This document shows, piece after piece, positions 36,466 through 50,200 of a stretch of DNA of 64,000 bases. The notes under the pieces are model-generated. The model ran no database searches, was not told the origin of the DNA, and worked only from the letters and a program-made list of their open reading frames with translations. The position numbers and the translations under genes were made by a program. Source of the stretch: Sipunculus nudus (lineage: Eukaryota; Annelida; Sipuncula; Golfingiida; Sipunculidae); contig CM049320.1 in assembly GCA_026874595.1 (NCBI GenBank), forward strand, positions 51,846,714 to 51,910,713, in the 5' to 3' direction. Position 1 is the stretch's first letter; each line of letters starts with the position of its first letter.

Positions 36466-38794
36466 AGAGTATATTCTGACCCAAGAGTAGTTATGTTAAA
36501 GAACATGTCAACTTACATGCGTAAGTGAGGGATAGGCAGGAATTGTATACCCACGCGTGTTCTTATAACATCGTTTTAAAGTCCAAAGTTGCGCAGTAAT
36601 GTAAAATACTCGAGCGTCAAATTGAGTGTGGACCTTGGCAGGCCTTCAAGTGATACCGTTCTTTAATATAAGGTCCGTACAACATAATTTAGTGCCTCAA
36701 CAAGATTTAATCTTTCACCTGTTTGGAGAAAGTCTTCGTTTTGGCGAATACATTAGTTAATCTTGAAGGCGAGACCTCTTTCTCTTTGTTTTTTGTCTGC
36801 CTTTAATTCTTGTATTCATATCAGCTGCTTCGGAGTCATGCTATCAAAAGATCAAAATCGGTATCAATATCATCCCATTCCTATCTTGGTGAAGAAACTT
36901 AGCTTTGTGCATGAGAACTTGACCAATTGTTTTGCATTAAAAGGTGATTTGTATGATCAGGAACAATAAATTATGTGAACATAAATCAAAGGCCCTAGTC
37001 GTCAAAACTCTAAGCAAGACTCTAGATAATTATTAAAAGGACAAGTTTACAGGTCCAACATCAAATGAAATCCGACGTATGAAAAGTTAAAAGAACATTT
37101 TAGACAAATTGCTTAAGTACTTATAAACAAGAACAGATGCACTGGAAACAGGGAAGGTTTACAAGCCTGTATACGATCGGTCGGGGTCCCGATGGGTGTT
37201 CGCATAATAAGAACGTAAATATGAAAATAACGACATATTTGTATTGCTTGGTGCGAACATGGAGGGTTTAAGTGCAAGAAGACATGTTCAGTTGGCTTGT
37301 TCATAATTCATGAAACAACATGTCCTGGAGAGGCAGAATATCTTAGCTTAGCGGTCACCTTGCTTCCAAGACGCCCGGCTACCCGGTTAAACCATTACGC
37401 TCTGGTTTTCATGAGGTGTGGCATTGTCATTTTCTAAACGGACATCTTAAGAGTATATCTATGCATTAATTCGCTTAGCTTGCCAGCTGGTTTGGTCAAG
37501 TTTGTCTCAAATTCAACTTCTGCTAATAGAACATTGTGTATCAGTTTCATCGATGCAGGGCTAGGATTGTATATATACACACACACACATATATATATCA
37601 CATGAGAGTTGCAAAGGTTTTGCAGGTGATGTTTTGAACATATAATTTATTGAGCGTAGACAATTCTTCCGCCCTTCCGCCTTCGGCTGTTTATCATTTC
37701 TGTGATCAGTGAAAAATGCCGAGTACATAAGTCTTTAGTTCTCCTGTAGTACATCAGTTTCATCAATGCAGTGCTAGGATTATATTTATATATTCATATT
37801 TAAAAGGGCTTTGAATATATGGCGCACAAAATAACTTTGCTTAACAAAAGTTATTTAATGGTAAGAAAATTAAAAACTAAATTTCCTCAGGGTAATGGGT
37901 TTGGAGAAAGTCTTCGTATTGGCGAATACATCAGTTAACCGTGAAGCTAAGACCTCTATCTCGTTATGTCACATTCTGCCTGCCTTTTAATTTTTGTATT
38001 TATATCAGCTACTTCGGAGTCATGCTATCCAAAGATCATAATCGGTATAAATATATTCCCATTCCTATCTTAGTGAACATTCTACTCTGTGCTGGAGACC
38101 TTGACAGATTTCTTTGACATTAAATGTTTTGTATGACCAGGAACAATAAATTATATTATCATAAATCATGGGTTCTAGTTGTCAAAACTGTCAGCATCAC
38201 TCAGCTGACAGGTCCAAAATTAAATGAAATCCGACGTATGAAAAATTAATAGAACATTTTAGAAAAACTTTTACGACTTGTAAACAAGAACACGTGGTCC
38301 GAAAAATGTACATGTTTACAAGCCTGCGCACGGTCTTTAGGGTTCCCCAACATATTTGATTTGCTTTTTGCGAACATGGAGGGTTCAAGTGCAAACAGAC
38401 GTTTTCGGTAACCTTGTTCATAATTCAAGAAATTGCATATCCTAAAAGCACAGAGCATCTTAGTTTAGCCGGTGCCTTGCTTCCAAGACGCCCGGTTACA
38501 CCAGAACGCTCTGGTTTCATGAGGTATGATAAGGTCATGTTTTGAAAAGCATAACTAAGGACTATAGCTATGCATCAATCCACTAACCTTGATAACCTAA
38601 AACAACATTGGCATCAGTTTCATCGAAACGGGTTAGGATATATATATATATATAAACTCATATATTTTGTTTTTCACGTTGTTGTATGGAACATATATTT
38701 TGTAGAGCGTAGACAATTCTTCCGCCTTCCCGCCATCAGCTGTCTACCATCCCTGTGTTTAGTGAAAAGAGCCAAGTGCGTGAGCGTAAAAAAC

Positions 38795-39697
38795 TCGGAC
38801 ATATGCCCCAGATTCACTTCAAAAGTTCATTGAAGGTAAACGACTGTGTTGTAAGGAATACCTAAATTTATTTTTGATCAACAAACATATGGCATAGCCT
38901 GTAAGACTCACGGTTTTGGCGTCCTGTCAGTATTAAACGCTAATGGATATAGATCTGTTGTAAAACCAGAATGTTCATACTCTCAACAGTTCATCCAGCC
39001 TCGCCTGATGGCTATGTAAATTCTAATGGTAATACCACAATCCAATGTCCTCTGTATACAAATGCATAGGTATTATAGTGCCCTGCTTGGGTTACAGAAC
39101 CATACTCTCAGGACACCTATATAATAAATACAAATTTGTAAACATACAGGAGAATGAGTTGCGCAAAAACGCTAAACTTTTCACAATAAAACCTTTTTAA
39201 TTAAATCAGTCCATAATTAAAAACCTTTTTCTGATAAATTATTTTACTTTAAGTTTTAAAGGCTACAAATAAAAGGAGCATGATCCACTTCAAATACTTT
39301 ATTTAACATTTGTTTGTTTACATTTATTTTCTGTGGCGTAACAGGACATGAAACAAAAGCAACTTATATTCTTTTCAATGTAAAATTATTTTGAATTTTT
39401 GAACATGACATTTCTTGTTTTTCTCTAAAACGAGTGTTGTATATTATTACAGGTGGTGTATAACTATTTGGTTCCTACATATGGACTGAGAGAGATAAAC
39501 AAATGAACAAGTTTGATGAGACATATATACGGCAACGCAGTTTTATACCAAACTTTCCACAACAGCATGTTGCAATAACCTGATTAGCAGTAAAAAGCGT
39601 ATATTACATGTCACCACTAAACAGAAAGTAATAAGTTGATGAACGATGTTTATTTAATAAATGTTTAACAAATGTTCAGACTGACACACTAACACAT

Positions 39698-39758
<61 letters not shown>

Positions 39759-40976
39759 AATATACACATATTTTTTTACCGGGAATGCAAAGGTCCTGAG
39801 TAACATGTGCACATATTTCATTTACAACTGCACCAACAGGGTCAACTAGATATTGAAATATACCCTGCAAACACATTGTCATTAGTCATTCTGAAGTATC
39901 AAAAGATTCTGAGCCCTGCATTTTCCCTGCAGTTTTTATAGAAACATATGTGCAGTAACACTTGCATACCCATGCATGTGCGTATACCGCCTTTCAAGGT
40001 CCAATTGTGCTATAATGAAAGATATATATCATATTCAGTTGGAAATTTTGCCTACCTTCATGAGATATCGCTTGGTAACATACTGCCTCATCACGATTTA
40101 GTATTTCCCTGGTCTGGAGACTGTCTTCGTATTGGAACATACATTATATGAATCTTGATGGTTAGGTCTCAGTGCTTTTAGCTTTTCGTCTCATTCTGCC
40201 TGCCTGTTGATTCTTGTATGAAAATCAGCTATTTTGGAGTCAGACAATACCAACATTTGCATTACCAGGAACAATACATTATGTATACATATACATCAGT
40301 CAAGGGCCCTACTCGTCACATCTTTTCCTATAAGCAAGGTTCTCGTTAAATATTGACAAGGAAGCTCATGGTAGGGCCAAATACAAATACAATACATCAC
40401 ATAAAAAGTAACCAGCACAGGGTATACATGACGATTCATGACGAATCAACAAGGATACGTGAACAAAAAACTGAATAGGTTATAGGTTTATAAGCCTGTA
40501 TTCGATATTTTTGTTCTTGATACCGATTTTTAATTACAAGACCATTTATATAAAAGTAACTAAATATGTGATTCTCTTGGTGCCAACGTGGAGGCTACAA
40601 GTGCAACTAGACCAGTTCAGTTGCCTGGTTCATAATTAATAAAACAGAAGGTCCGGAGTCCTGAAGGGACAGAGTCTAATGGTTCAGAGGTTGCCATGCT
40701 TATAAGAGGAAGCATCTTATGCATAACATTCAGGTTTGCATGAGGTATGACATGGTTGATTTCTAAACGAAGAACTAAGGAGTGCATCAAACTTCACACC
40801 AAGCTTGCCGTTTCGCTCGGTAAGGTTCGTCTCCAATGTCAACTTCTGCCCAAAGACTAAAATAACAGTGAGCATCAGTTTCATTAAAGTGGGAGCAGGG
40901 TTGTAGTATATCACATCTACATACTCATATTAAAATTTTAAAGACGTAATTTTTTCGCCTTCGCTTTCTTGCAGAA
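38795..40976. other. 5' flank of sulfotransferase gene, unit B
   Basis: Collinear with 10800-12965; (TA)n at 39705-39751, longer than in A. Ends in the same TTTCTTGCAG acceptor-like sequence two bases before the ATG. No coding sequence seen. Confidence 0.6.
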
Positions 40977-42118
40977 ATGTCTACTTCAATAGTCTTTAGC
41001 AAGAATGAACCCGTCCCGTACAGCTTCGAAGGCAAGGGCCACTGGATTGACGGTATAAGGTACTGGATCAACACGACATCTGCGAGCATTGAGATGTTTC
41101 GACACATGTCCGTTAATGATGGTGATGTGTTCGTATGTGGTTTTCCGAAATCAGGTATTACCAGGTCTACATGTGTTAGAATTTCCGCGTTTCCCATTTT
41201 TTTTCTATGCAGTAATAATGGTACTCCTTCAACTCTTCAGTGCTTGGAGTTCGTGCAAACGTGACTGAAAAGGTTTACAGGCTGTGAAAACTGATTTATA
41301 AATTTTTTTATGACACTGAATGGTAAATGTGCAATTTATTCTGCATTAAATGTTTTGATCGTTTGTAAGAGACTATATATATATAATATATATGCCGATG
41401 ACAATTTTCAGGAAATTTTTGGATGGTTACCATTCTTCGTGCCGTATTTGCCCAGGAACACCTGGATATCTTCGAAAAGTCGGAGCGTTTCGAATTCGAA
41501 CGATTTTTGGAAGGAAACACAGAAAAGGCACTAAAGCTGCCTCGTCCAAACATATATATTATACATAGATATTTTCACATGTTGCCAAGGGAATTCTACT
41601 TGAGAAAACCTAAAATCATCTACATAGTTCGAAATCCGAAAGATGTAGCAGTGTCATATTACTATTTCCATAAGATTGTAGTGGCATTGGGACCTTGGAA
41701 GGGAACATGGGATGTATTCTTTGATGCATTTATGAAAGGGGAGGTATTCTTCGGGAATTATTTTGATCACTTGGTTAGCTTTTTTCCCCACCGAAACGAC
41801 CCAAATATTTTCTATGTGAGTTATGAAGCCCTAAGAAGAGACCCTTCCCGGTGGATAAGAGATATTGCAGAATTCATTGGAAAACCCCTGAATCCAGAGA
41901 AACTGGATAAAATCGTAAGGCTAACGGACTTTGATACAATGAAAAAGCATCCGTTCAACCCGACTGGATGTACAACCCTGACACCTGGCGGTGAGTTTAT
42001 GCGATCTGGCAAAGTTGGATCCTGGAAACAGCTCTTCACTGAGGAGCAAAACAATCAAATGGATGCCATGATAGTAAAGGTGGAAAAGGAGCTGAGTGTT
42101 CGGTTTGACTATGATTGA
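40977..42118 (+). CDS. SULT: Cytosolic sulfotransferase, two exons, intact (unit B)
   Basis: Exons 40977-41154 and 41412-42118, same donor, acceptor and phase as the unit A gene; 294 aa. Three differences from A are visible: Gly11Glu, Asp21Gly and Ser112Arg. The last sits directly after the catalytic-base position His111, so it could affect acceptor binding or activity. The PAPS motifs (GFPKSGNFW, YIVRNPKDVAVSYYYF, FMRSGKVGSWKQLF) are unchanged, as is Ile in place of the usual active-site Lys. AATAAA at 42239-42244. Convergent with the unit B methyltransferase gene 1.7 kb downstream. Confidence 0.93.
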
Positions 42119-42238
42119 CCCGATTCTTTGTTTTGAATGAAATACGATAAGAAAGAATAGAAAACTGTTTTCTGAGTCTTTGATAAATGTGGAAACGATC
42201 ACCTGTAATGATTCCGTATCTAGTTGTTTCACAATCAT

Positions 42239-42244
42239 AATAAA
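42239..42244 (+). promoter_or_regulatory. Polyadenylation signal, sulfotransferase unit B
   Basis: AATAAA at the same distance from the stop as in unit A. Confidence 0.6.
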
Positions 42245-43835
42245 TAATCAGTTTAACATTCATCAATGTGAAAATAATATGTACTTTCATCAAGAAATGA
42301 ACAAGACTTTCACATACCTTGTAGCCATCCAAACTTCCTCTGCGTTGTTTAGCATTTCCCTTCAAACAGGATTTTGATCTATCGTTATTTAAGTCACAAG
42401 CAGTGAACTGTTCCGGAAGGAGATCTTCAGGTAACGATCATTTACAGAAGATTTGCCATTTAAAAGGCCTTGGAATATATTGCGGAATACAGATAATAAC
42501 TTTTCTTTACGAGTGATATTTTGTGATAACATAAGTTAACAATATATCGTATCAGGAGTTATGGCTAATCCCTTTGGTATTATATATGTTACATGAAGGC
42601 TGATCTTATTTGTTATATTTGGGAAAAAAATCAATTGTGGATTGTGTACATATCTTACGCTATACCGGCTTAAGCTGTCTAGCTTTGCTTTGTTCGGTGA
42701 AAGAAACAGTGTTCGTAAGTCTGATCGTCAGTGCAAACCTTATATCAACAAGACACCTGTAGTGCAGCATGGCAAATTCTGACCCAAGTCCCCAGCCCAC
42801 CCCCTTTCCCGCCAAGCAAGTGGTTTTGTCTTGGACACAAGAACCACTCCCCAGCTATGCGTGAGTGAAGGCCAAGAAAGAGGATTCATCAGAACAATGC
42901 AGTTGAAGAGCAATCCGGGCACAATAAGACAGGAAAGACGCTGCTTGCCATCCACCGTATGTCAGCCTGTCATATCTAATTCTGAATTTCAGCATGATGC
43001 ATCTGTTATGGCCTCTCCGCGTGATAAGCCTAAATTCGTGCACATATATAATGCGTTTTATATATAAGAATCTACACTACAATGTCAAATGCACAACAAA
43101 TTATTTATATGAGGTCAATTAAACTATTTTGCTCCGCACTTTCATGTATGGTTAAACATATTCTTCCATCTTCATTCATGACCAGTTTAAGAACGCATGT
43201 TTACTAATTGACGGTCTTTATTTTATTTGACAAGTGATTATTACATATAAGTGAGTTTTTGTTTGCTCTTCGTTTAAGCTCTTTCATCCAGTCACATTTC
43301 AGATACGAGATCTCACACAGGCGAGCTTGTAACCGCTTTACTCTCGTGTCCAGTACACTATCCAGCTTTATGGCAAATATTGAATTAGGAACGTCTACAA
43401 ACGATAAATATTCCGGCACTCAAACAATCAAACACTTTACACCTGACGAGAAAACTGAGCTCCCAAAATTCGTGTCAACCCTTTAAACAAAACAAATTTA
43501 TTATTAGCAATTTCCTTCACCGTCATATATATTTATATGTGGAAAGAAATTCTCTACCATACACATTGTGAGTGATACGTAACTAACATAAGATCAATGA
43601 AATATGGCAAACGTTGTTCTAATTAATTAATATATAGATATAGATATATATATATATATATAAAGTCATAGAGAAAAATGACATACAGTAGCTATCCTTA
43701 TAATTATCCCTATAATTTCCTTGCCTTAAGGGAGAGGTGTTTGCAGTCATCTACGTAGTACTTTTGATAACTAAATTAAAGCAAAAAATAAATTAATATT
43801 GTAAATATAAGATTCAACTATCAACGCCAACGGTC
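42245..43835. other. Sulfotransferase 3' flank and intergenic, unit B
   Basis: Collinear with 14234-15813; (TA)n-type microsatellite with GATA interruptions at 43629-43661. A CCCAGCC-containing 7-bp difference at ~42790. No gene recognised. Confidence 0.6.
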
Positions 43836-44190
43836 CTATATGAATGCAGCATTGACATAGCATAACTCTGCACAAGGAAAACTTTTTCTACATCTGGGGT
43901 TTAAATGTGAGTGGAATAAAAGTAGACCAGAGTCCTCTAGCGAATTTGCCAACTTGAAAGCGTCCTTTAAGCGCTTTGGTGTTTCCCCTTGGCGGAAGTG
44001 TAACTCTAAACAGAACTGACGTATTCTGTTGAATTGTTTAGACTGGATCATATTTGGTATGACTTCGTACTCCCATTGTTCGATGTCCATCTTGAAAATG
44101 TCGATGATACGCTGAACAAAGAATATAATAATTTGAAAAGATAAACATACCTTTATACTTAATTTAAGATAAACTGTGTTATGCATCCGA

Positions 44191-44260
<70 letters not shown>

Positions 44261-47200
44261 GAGAGAGAGAAAGAGAAAGAGAGAGAGAGACAGTTTTGAG
44301 TGCTAATTACCTGTTTCCGGAAATATATATAACAAAATATTGCAAGTGATTTTTAAACCAACTTCTGATATGGTGTTAGATGCTCAGTTACCCCCATTTA
44401 CCAAAGTAGACTAACCCCCTATCACCTATTTTACCATTGGGCAGGGGTAAGGGAAGTTAGTTTGTCTAGGGCGGAAGGTTAGGACTGCCCTCCGTCAGGT
44501 GTGTCAAACCTCAAGCCTAATTCATCGTATTTTACTTAGTGGTGACGTTGCTTTAGTATCTGTTAGATAAAGCAACGGCTGTCCTGTCCTGGAGGAAGAG
44601 CATCCGAGGGGATATGCGTGCATCTAAAGACCGTAAGGGCAAGTCAGTTAGTAACTTAAGTTAAATCTCACATTTACCTCAAGGATGCCACTATGGTATG
44701 TTTCGGCTTAATTATATAAATTATTTCGAATAAAGACAGATCTATCGGCTATTTTCGTGACTAGTTCAGCGTTGTTTTATTTTACTTTTTAGCGAAGTCC
44801 AACAAAGGTACCTACTTTTTCATGATCAAGCATTTTCTTTATAGTTGTGACGGTCTTCATGTTCCAGCCGTTCTTCTCCACCCTGTCAGCGCCTGCCAAC
44901 CCTACGTTATGAAACCAAACCAGGTCAGGGTGTTTGTGGTCGTCACAGCCCATGCTTGGAGGAAAGGATACAAATATTCGGTTTTTAAGTTAATCAGTTG
45001 AAGTTAAACAACCATTACTCAGTTTGATTACCACTCTCATGAGCGTTCTACTTTATATGTTAATAATGGTTGGCACTCAGACTTAATACAAAAACTATAT
45101 ATTCGCTGTCGCTGAGCGGTCATTTGAAGTGATCCTGAGCGATAATGGGGAATCCTCTACTCCACATACGAACTTGAAAATTAGGTCAAACATAAATATC
45201 AGGTGCAAATCTGTCACCTGTGACTAACATTGAACCCAAAGGCCAGATTTTTCAGTCACTTCTTTTAGTGATTTCGTTATTGAAAATAATTGTATGGAAT
45301 TTAGTATTGACAAAGCGTCCTGTATTTTAAGTTTCTTGCTTGCGGAATAAAGACCCCATTGAAACAATATTAAGAAAACTTAGCGGACAGGTTTAAAATG
45401 TGGGAATAGATATAAACACCAACTGAGAATACAGTCACACCTTGGGTCAAACGAATGCACCTCACACTGGAAATCTTTGACGACGGCGTCATCAAATGAA
45501 AAATCAAATTTGATCCTGTAAAAGTAATTAATATTCTAAAATGTAGGTATCATCCTAACAAAAATCTAATGACCATAAGGCCAAAAAAAAAAATAACGGT
45601 ATGGTTCTCAGGCACCGCCCGCATCAATTTTAAACCCCCGCATCAAACATTTTTATTTTGACTTTCAATAGAAACTTACCAATTTCGAGCTGCAGCCGCT
45701 CGGACATTTCTTTCAAGAAGATAAAATCATACAATTTCCTTTGTAATGTAGTGGTTTTACTTGTTAAGCAAAATAAATCTGTTCTTATCATGCTTTTCCA
45801 ATATCATTTTACATTTTTATCGAAACATGCCAAAAAATTAAATATAAAAAATCCGCCCGCCCGCATTGATATTTGAAAAAAAGTGCCTGATAACCGTACC
45901 TTTTTTTAATTTTAGCCTGTCATTTATTTTTTAATTGAAACTCAGAAAGTATATGTCATTGTAAAAATTAATAGTCCAGTAGCAGTCATACTAATTAGGT
46001 GTATCTCCAGATTTCTTGTTTTTTATTGTTTATTTTCTAGGAAGCTTTTCAACGAGATTTTTAACGAGATTTGTGTACCCTTTAAAATAAGCCTATAACT
46101 AAAAATTTGAAATGGTAAATAAATTTGACACCTGTTAAAATATCATTTTAACTTTAAGACCATGCTTTGTGGATAATATCACCATTTACGTATCATGCCC
46201 TAGTTACCATACCGTAGTTAGCCCGTTTCTGTTTTAGTCATTTAATTATGTTTTGTAATACTGTGTTAAACGAGACAATACATATTATTAAAATTAATGG
46301 TAATAATGAACTAAATTTTACAAAGAACATTATAACCGAACATACCCGAAAAAGCAAACAAGACAGGAATGTCTGTGAGAAACTATTTCCTGGTCAAGGC
46401 AGACCTCCCAGCCACCGTTACCCAGGTGACCTAGCCTTTTAATAACGTTACAGAGAAACGTTGGTCTGGATAAATAACTGAAAAAAGGGAGTTTTTTGGG
46501 TTATGCTTATATCCAATCAGTTCAAAATAATGTTAATATATAAATATTTACTCCCCTTTTTTTCTACATTTCCATTTCAATTAACACACAGATGCATTTC
46601 TGAGAACGCGCTTAGCATGTATTCCAAAGATTGTTACTTGACATAAATGAGTGAAACGGTAGACGAATGGGTAACACTTAATAGTAGTAAAAGACTTAAA
46701 GCTTACACACTCTGCTGATAGTTTATAGAAAGTTTACTCCCAAAACGTTTAAAGCTAAGTTTAAATTATTTTAACATGTTCATGATTCTTGTAAATATAC
46801 GTATAAAATTATGTGCATGTAAATTATTTTCACAAATTGACGTTGGCCCGTTTGATAATTCCTTATAGATGTAATGTACCACTGATAAAATAATGTTAGT
46901 CAAATAATCGTTCACTAGACCCACAGAAAACTCCGTCCCGTATCTGTCTCTCCGCCATCTCTTCTCTGACAAGCTGATTCGTAGGACTGAGTGTAAATAT
47001 TTTCTTTGCTCTTCGTCTTGCCTTTTTGCTAAAGAGTTTCCTTGAGCTGAGATTGTATATCTCTTCCTGAAATAATCATAAACAATATGTTTGCAAAGTT
47101 TTATTAAAATGTTTCTCATTAATAGTTTTTAAAGATATTCTTTCGTATAATTGTTGAAGAATATTCCCTTTCATGATGACAATTTTAGGCTCTTTACATA

Positions 47201-50200
47201 TATATTTTTCGGACTGTTACAATTCATTCCCACAAAATCACGATACAGAGTCAACCATTTTTTTGTACACAGTCAACTATCGTATCGATACAGTTTCAAG
47301 TATCGAATCGATACAGGAGAAGAAAGAGAAGTCTTTCTGGAAAAAGGCCACAGGCCTAAAGTTCCTACAATACAATGCAATTAATAAGTCTTAAATAGTG
47401 AAATTGAAAGATGACAACTGTAAAAATATTAATTAAAAAAAAATAACATTTAGTTTTCAAGTACAACGAAACTGTAAGAGATAAAGGAATACATAAAAAT
47501 AGATACTTCAAGTAAACATAGAACTCACTTTTAGTTTGCATACCTTTAACCAGTATGCATGAATAATGAATAATCATTGATATGTAATCACATTCGTTTG
47601 TATTAGTTAATGGGGACTAAGACATCACCCATAGCAATTTACAACACAAGAATATTATTGTCATTGAGAATGTGAGTTAAATTCATACAGTATATATCAA
47701 TCGTAAGTAAAAATACTGGAGAAAAAATAAATAGTAAATATAATTAGATAGGTAAAAATTAATTAAATAAAATGGAAAACATCGAATCATAATCCATTAT
47801 GCTCAAAACATATTAAAATTATGTTAAGTTTAATTTAAAAATGAAAAAAGATATGAATCTGTACATGTTGTTCTCTTTTTGAGACAATGAAAAACATAAG
47901 CTGCTTTATTTAAAGTTTTATATGAATTAACTATATTTAGTAACTTAATAAAGTTTTGTTCATTTGGTTCGATCAATCCTTTTGGCAAATACTTTTTACG
48001 TAAATCAGCGTTCAATAAGCATTCTTACAAAAATGTGGTTCATCTTCTTTAATATTATAGCCATATTTTAAACAATGTTTACAAATCCTCTCCTCTCTAT
48101 TCATTGCTGGCGACTAACCGCAATGTCCAAATGGTGATTAGTACATCGTAACATAGCTTATGCAGTACTGTAACCGAACACACATTAAATATTTTCTAAT
48201 GTTAACATTGACTTAAAAACCCAATATGCATATAATTTATTACATTTGCATATATCACTTTGTTATTCCTGTACGCCATATAAGTAAATCTTTGTTTAAT
48301 GCAATTAAGAAAAATATTCTGATCTCCAACTGTCTCAGCCGTCCAAATGTAATCAGAACCTGTTAAATATAATAAGGAACTAACATAGATACCCATGTTG
48401 TTTTCCCTTTACAATCAAGCTGAAATACATATTATAATTTTTTTAGGATACCTTTTTTCATTCATGGATATTAATTTTACCCAGAATTCAAACAACATAC
48501 AGAATATTTAACAAACAACGGGAGACGCCCGTATTCTTCTAAAGATGCAGCATTTGGTGTATTACTATTTATTTTTAGAACATACTTAAAAAATTTGTAT
48601 TGAGCTCTCTCAATTATCTCCACTCTGTTAAAACCCCAGAGTTCACTACCATTCAAAAGAATTGAACAACCATAGTATCAAAAAGATAGAGTAATTGTTT
48701 AACTACTATATGTTCACATTTTTAAAAGGATTTTTTTTATAATACATATGATTTTTTTTGCTTGAATTGCTTGTTTTTATATGTTTTTGCCCACGATGCT
48801 CTATTAGTATAATCACTGCTCAGTTACTTATAATAAGTCACGTCATTTAAAATTTTGCCTTTAAGGTTCAATTTTTCTGTTTTTCGAAGAGGGCCACCAC
48901 GTCTTAATACCATAATTTTAGGTTTATTTAAATCAACTTTCATACCATTAATCTTACAAAATTTTTCATCTTGAGATATTTGTCTCTTGAGTTACGCTCA
49001 ATTACACAGCGCTTTACCTATGGGTCTATTACCTATATCTTAAGCGCTGTTTGTTTTGACCTCGTATCCTGAATCGCTACACCAGAGGGGGGCACTGTAT
49101 TTTTGTCCAATCAGATGAGACCCTGTGCTGGAAGACAAAACAGTTTACCAGCCAATACACGAAGCCAATGTTGTTCATTTCGTTTTGAGTGACAGCTCAT
49201 CGCCCCGGAAACCGTCTGAACAGGCACCGGCTCAGAGAGAATGGTCCCACGCGTGGTTTGCTTAGGGCCTTTGGCACATAGGATGCCCGGCCGGTGAGCT
49301 GTAGTTCAAACGAAATGTAACATCAAATATATTAAAAAGGCTTTCTCTTAAAGACTTTTTAATATATTTTCATGATTCTTGTTTTCATATCATGAACTTG
49401 TGATATATGTATTGTTGTAGGATGAATATTCTCACCTAATATTGGAGGTTATTAATTAAATAAATAAATAATGCATTTATGATTGCTCTGCTCCATTCCT
49501 CTGGGAAGTAGCCAGTAGGTATAACACCATTATATAAGTTCCTCTCTACGTAACTAGTTGCCTATTCAATAACGTCTTCTGGAATTATATTTCTTTCACT
49601 ATTTACTAATTCTGTGCAAAAAAGTTAAACCACCTTTGAGGTTTTATACAGTTAGCTTTTCTGTCTCCTCTGTTATTTTTCAAATGTCGCCATAGTTTAT
49701 TTGTATTTTTACTAATAAAAACATAAATTCTCTTCAAATTTTTCCTTGCTCTGTGCACAGATATCTCTAATTTTTTTGTCTTAAAACTGTGTATGTCTTC
49801 AAATCATCTAAGCTTCCTGACTTACTATGAAAATTTAGCGCTTTAAGTTTGTTATGTTTTGCTTTTGCACTGGCTTCGTCCCTTCATTTGGTTAACATAT
49901 TCTATATGCATTCTTGTAACTTTTAACTTCCATTGTGGTACATCGTATAATATCAATAAATTGTTTAACAGCGGCATCTGTATCAAATTTAGTGTAATGG
50001 TAAAATGATCGCTGGTTACTTTCACACTCAGAATAACATGACTGATATTTTTCCTAGTATCCCATGTTTTTATTTTGTATTTGATCCATGGTTTGGTGAA
50101 ATTGCATTTTGTGTCTGTTGTACATTATAATAAGATTTTAATTTTAAGGTACACATTACTGGAAAATGATCAGAGATATCAAGTGTCGGAACTGCAAATG

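Larger units (their letters stand above)
34088..38795. repeat. Ghost sulfotransferase flank array, unit B
   Basis: Collinear copy of 6062-10800, with alternating 5'- and 3'-flank modules and no exons. Microsatellites at 34297-34375, 35240-35285, 37570-37595 and 38639-38653; poly-C 36360-36374. A small deletion around 36510 removes the GCCCCGCTATGCG segment seen in A. Confidence 0.8.
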
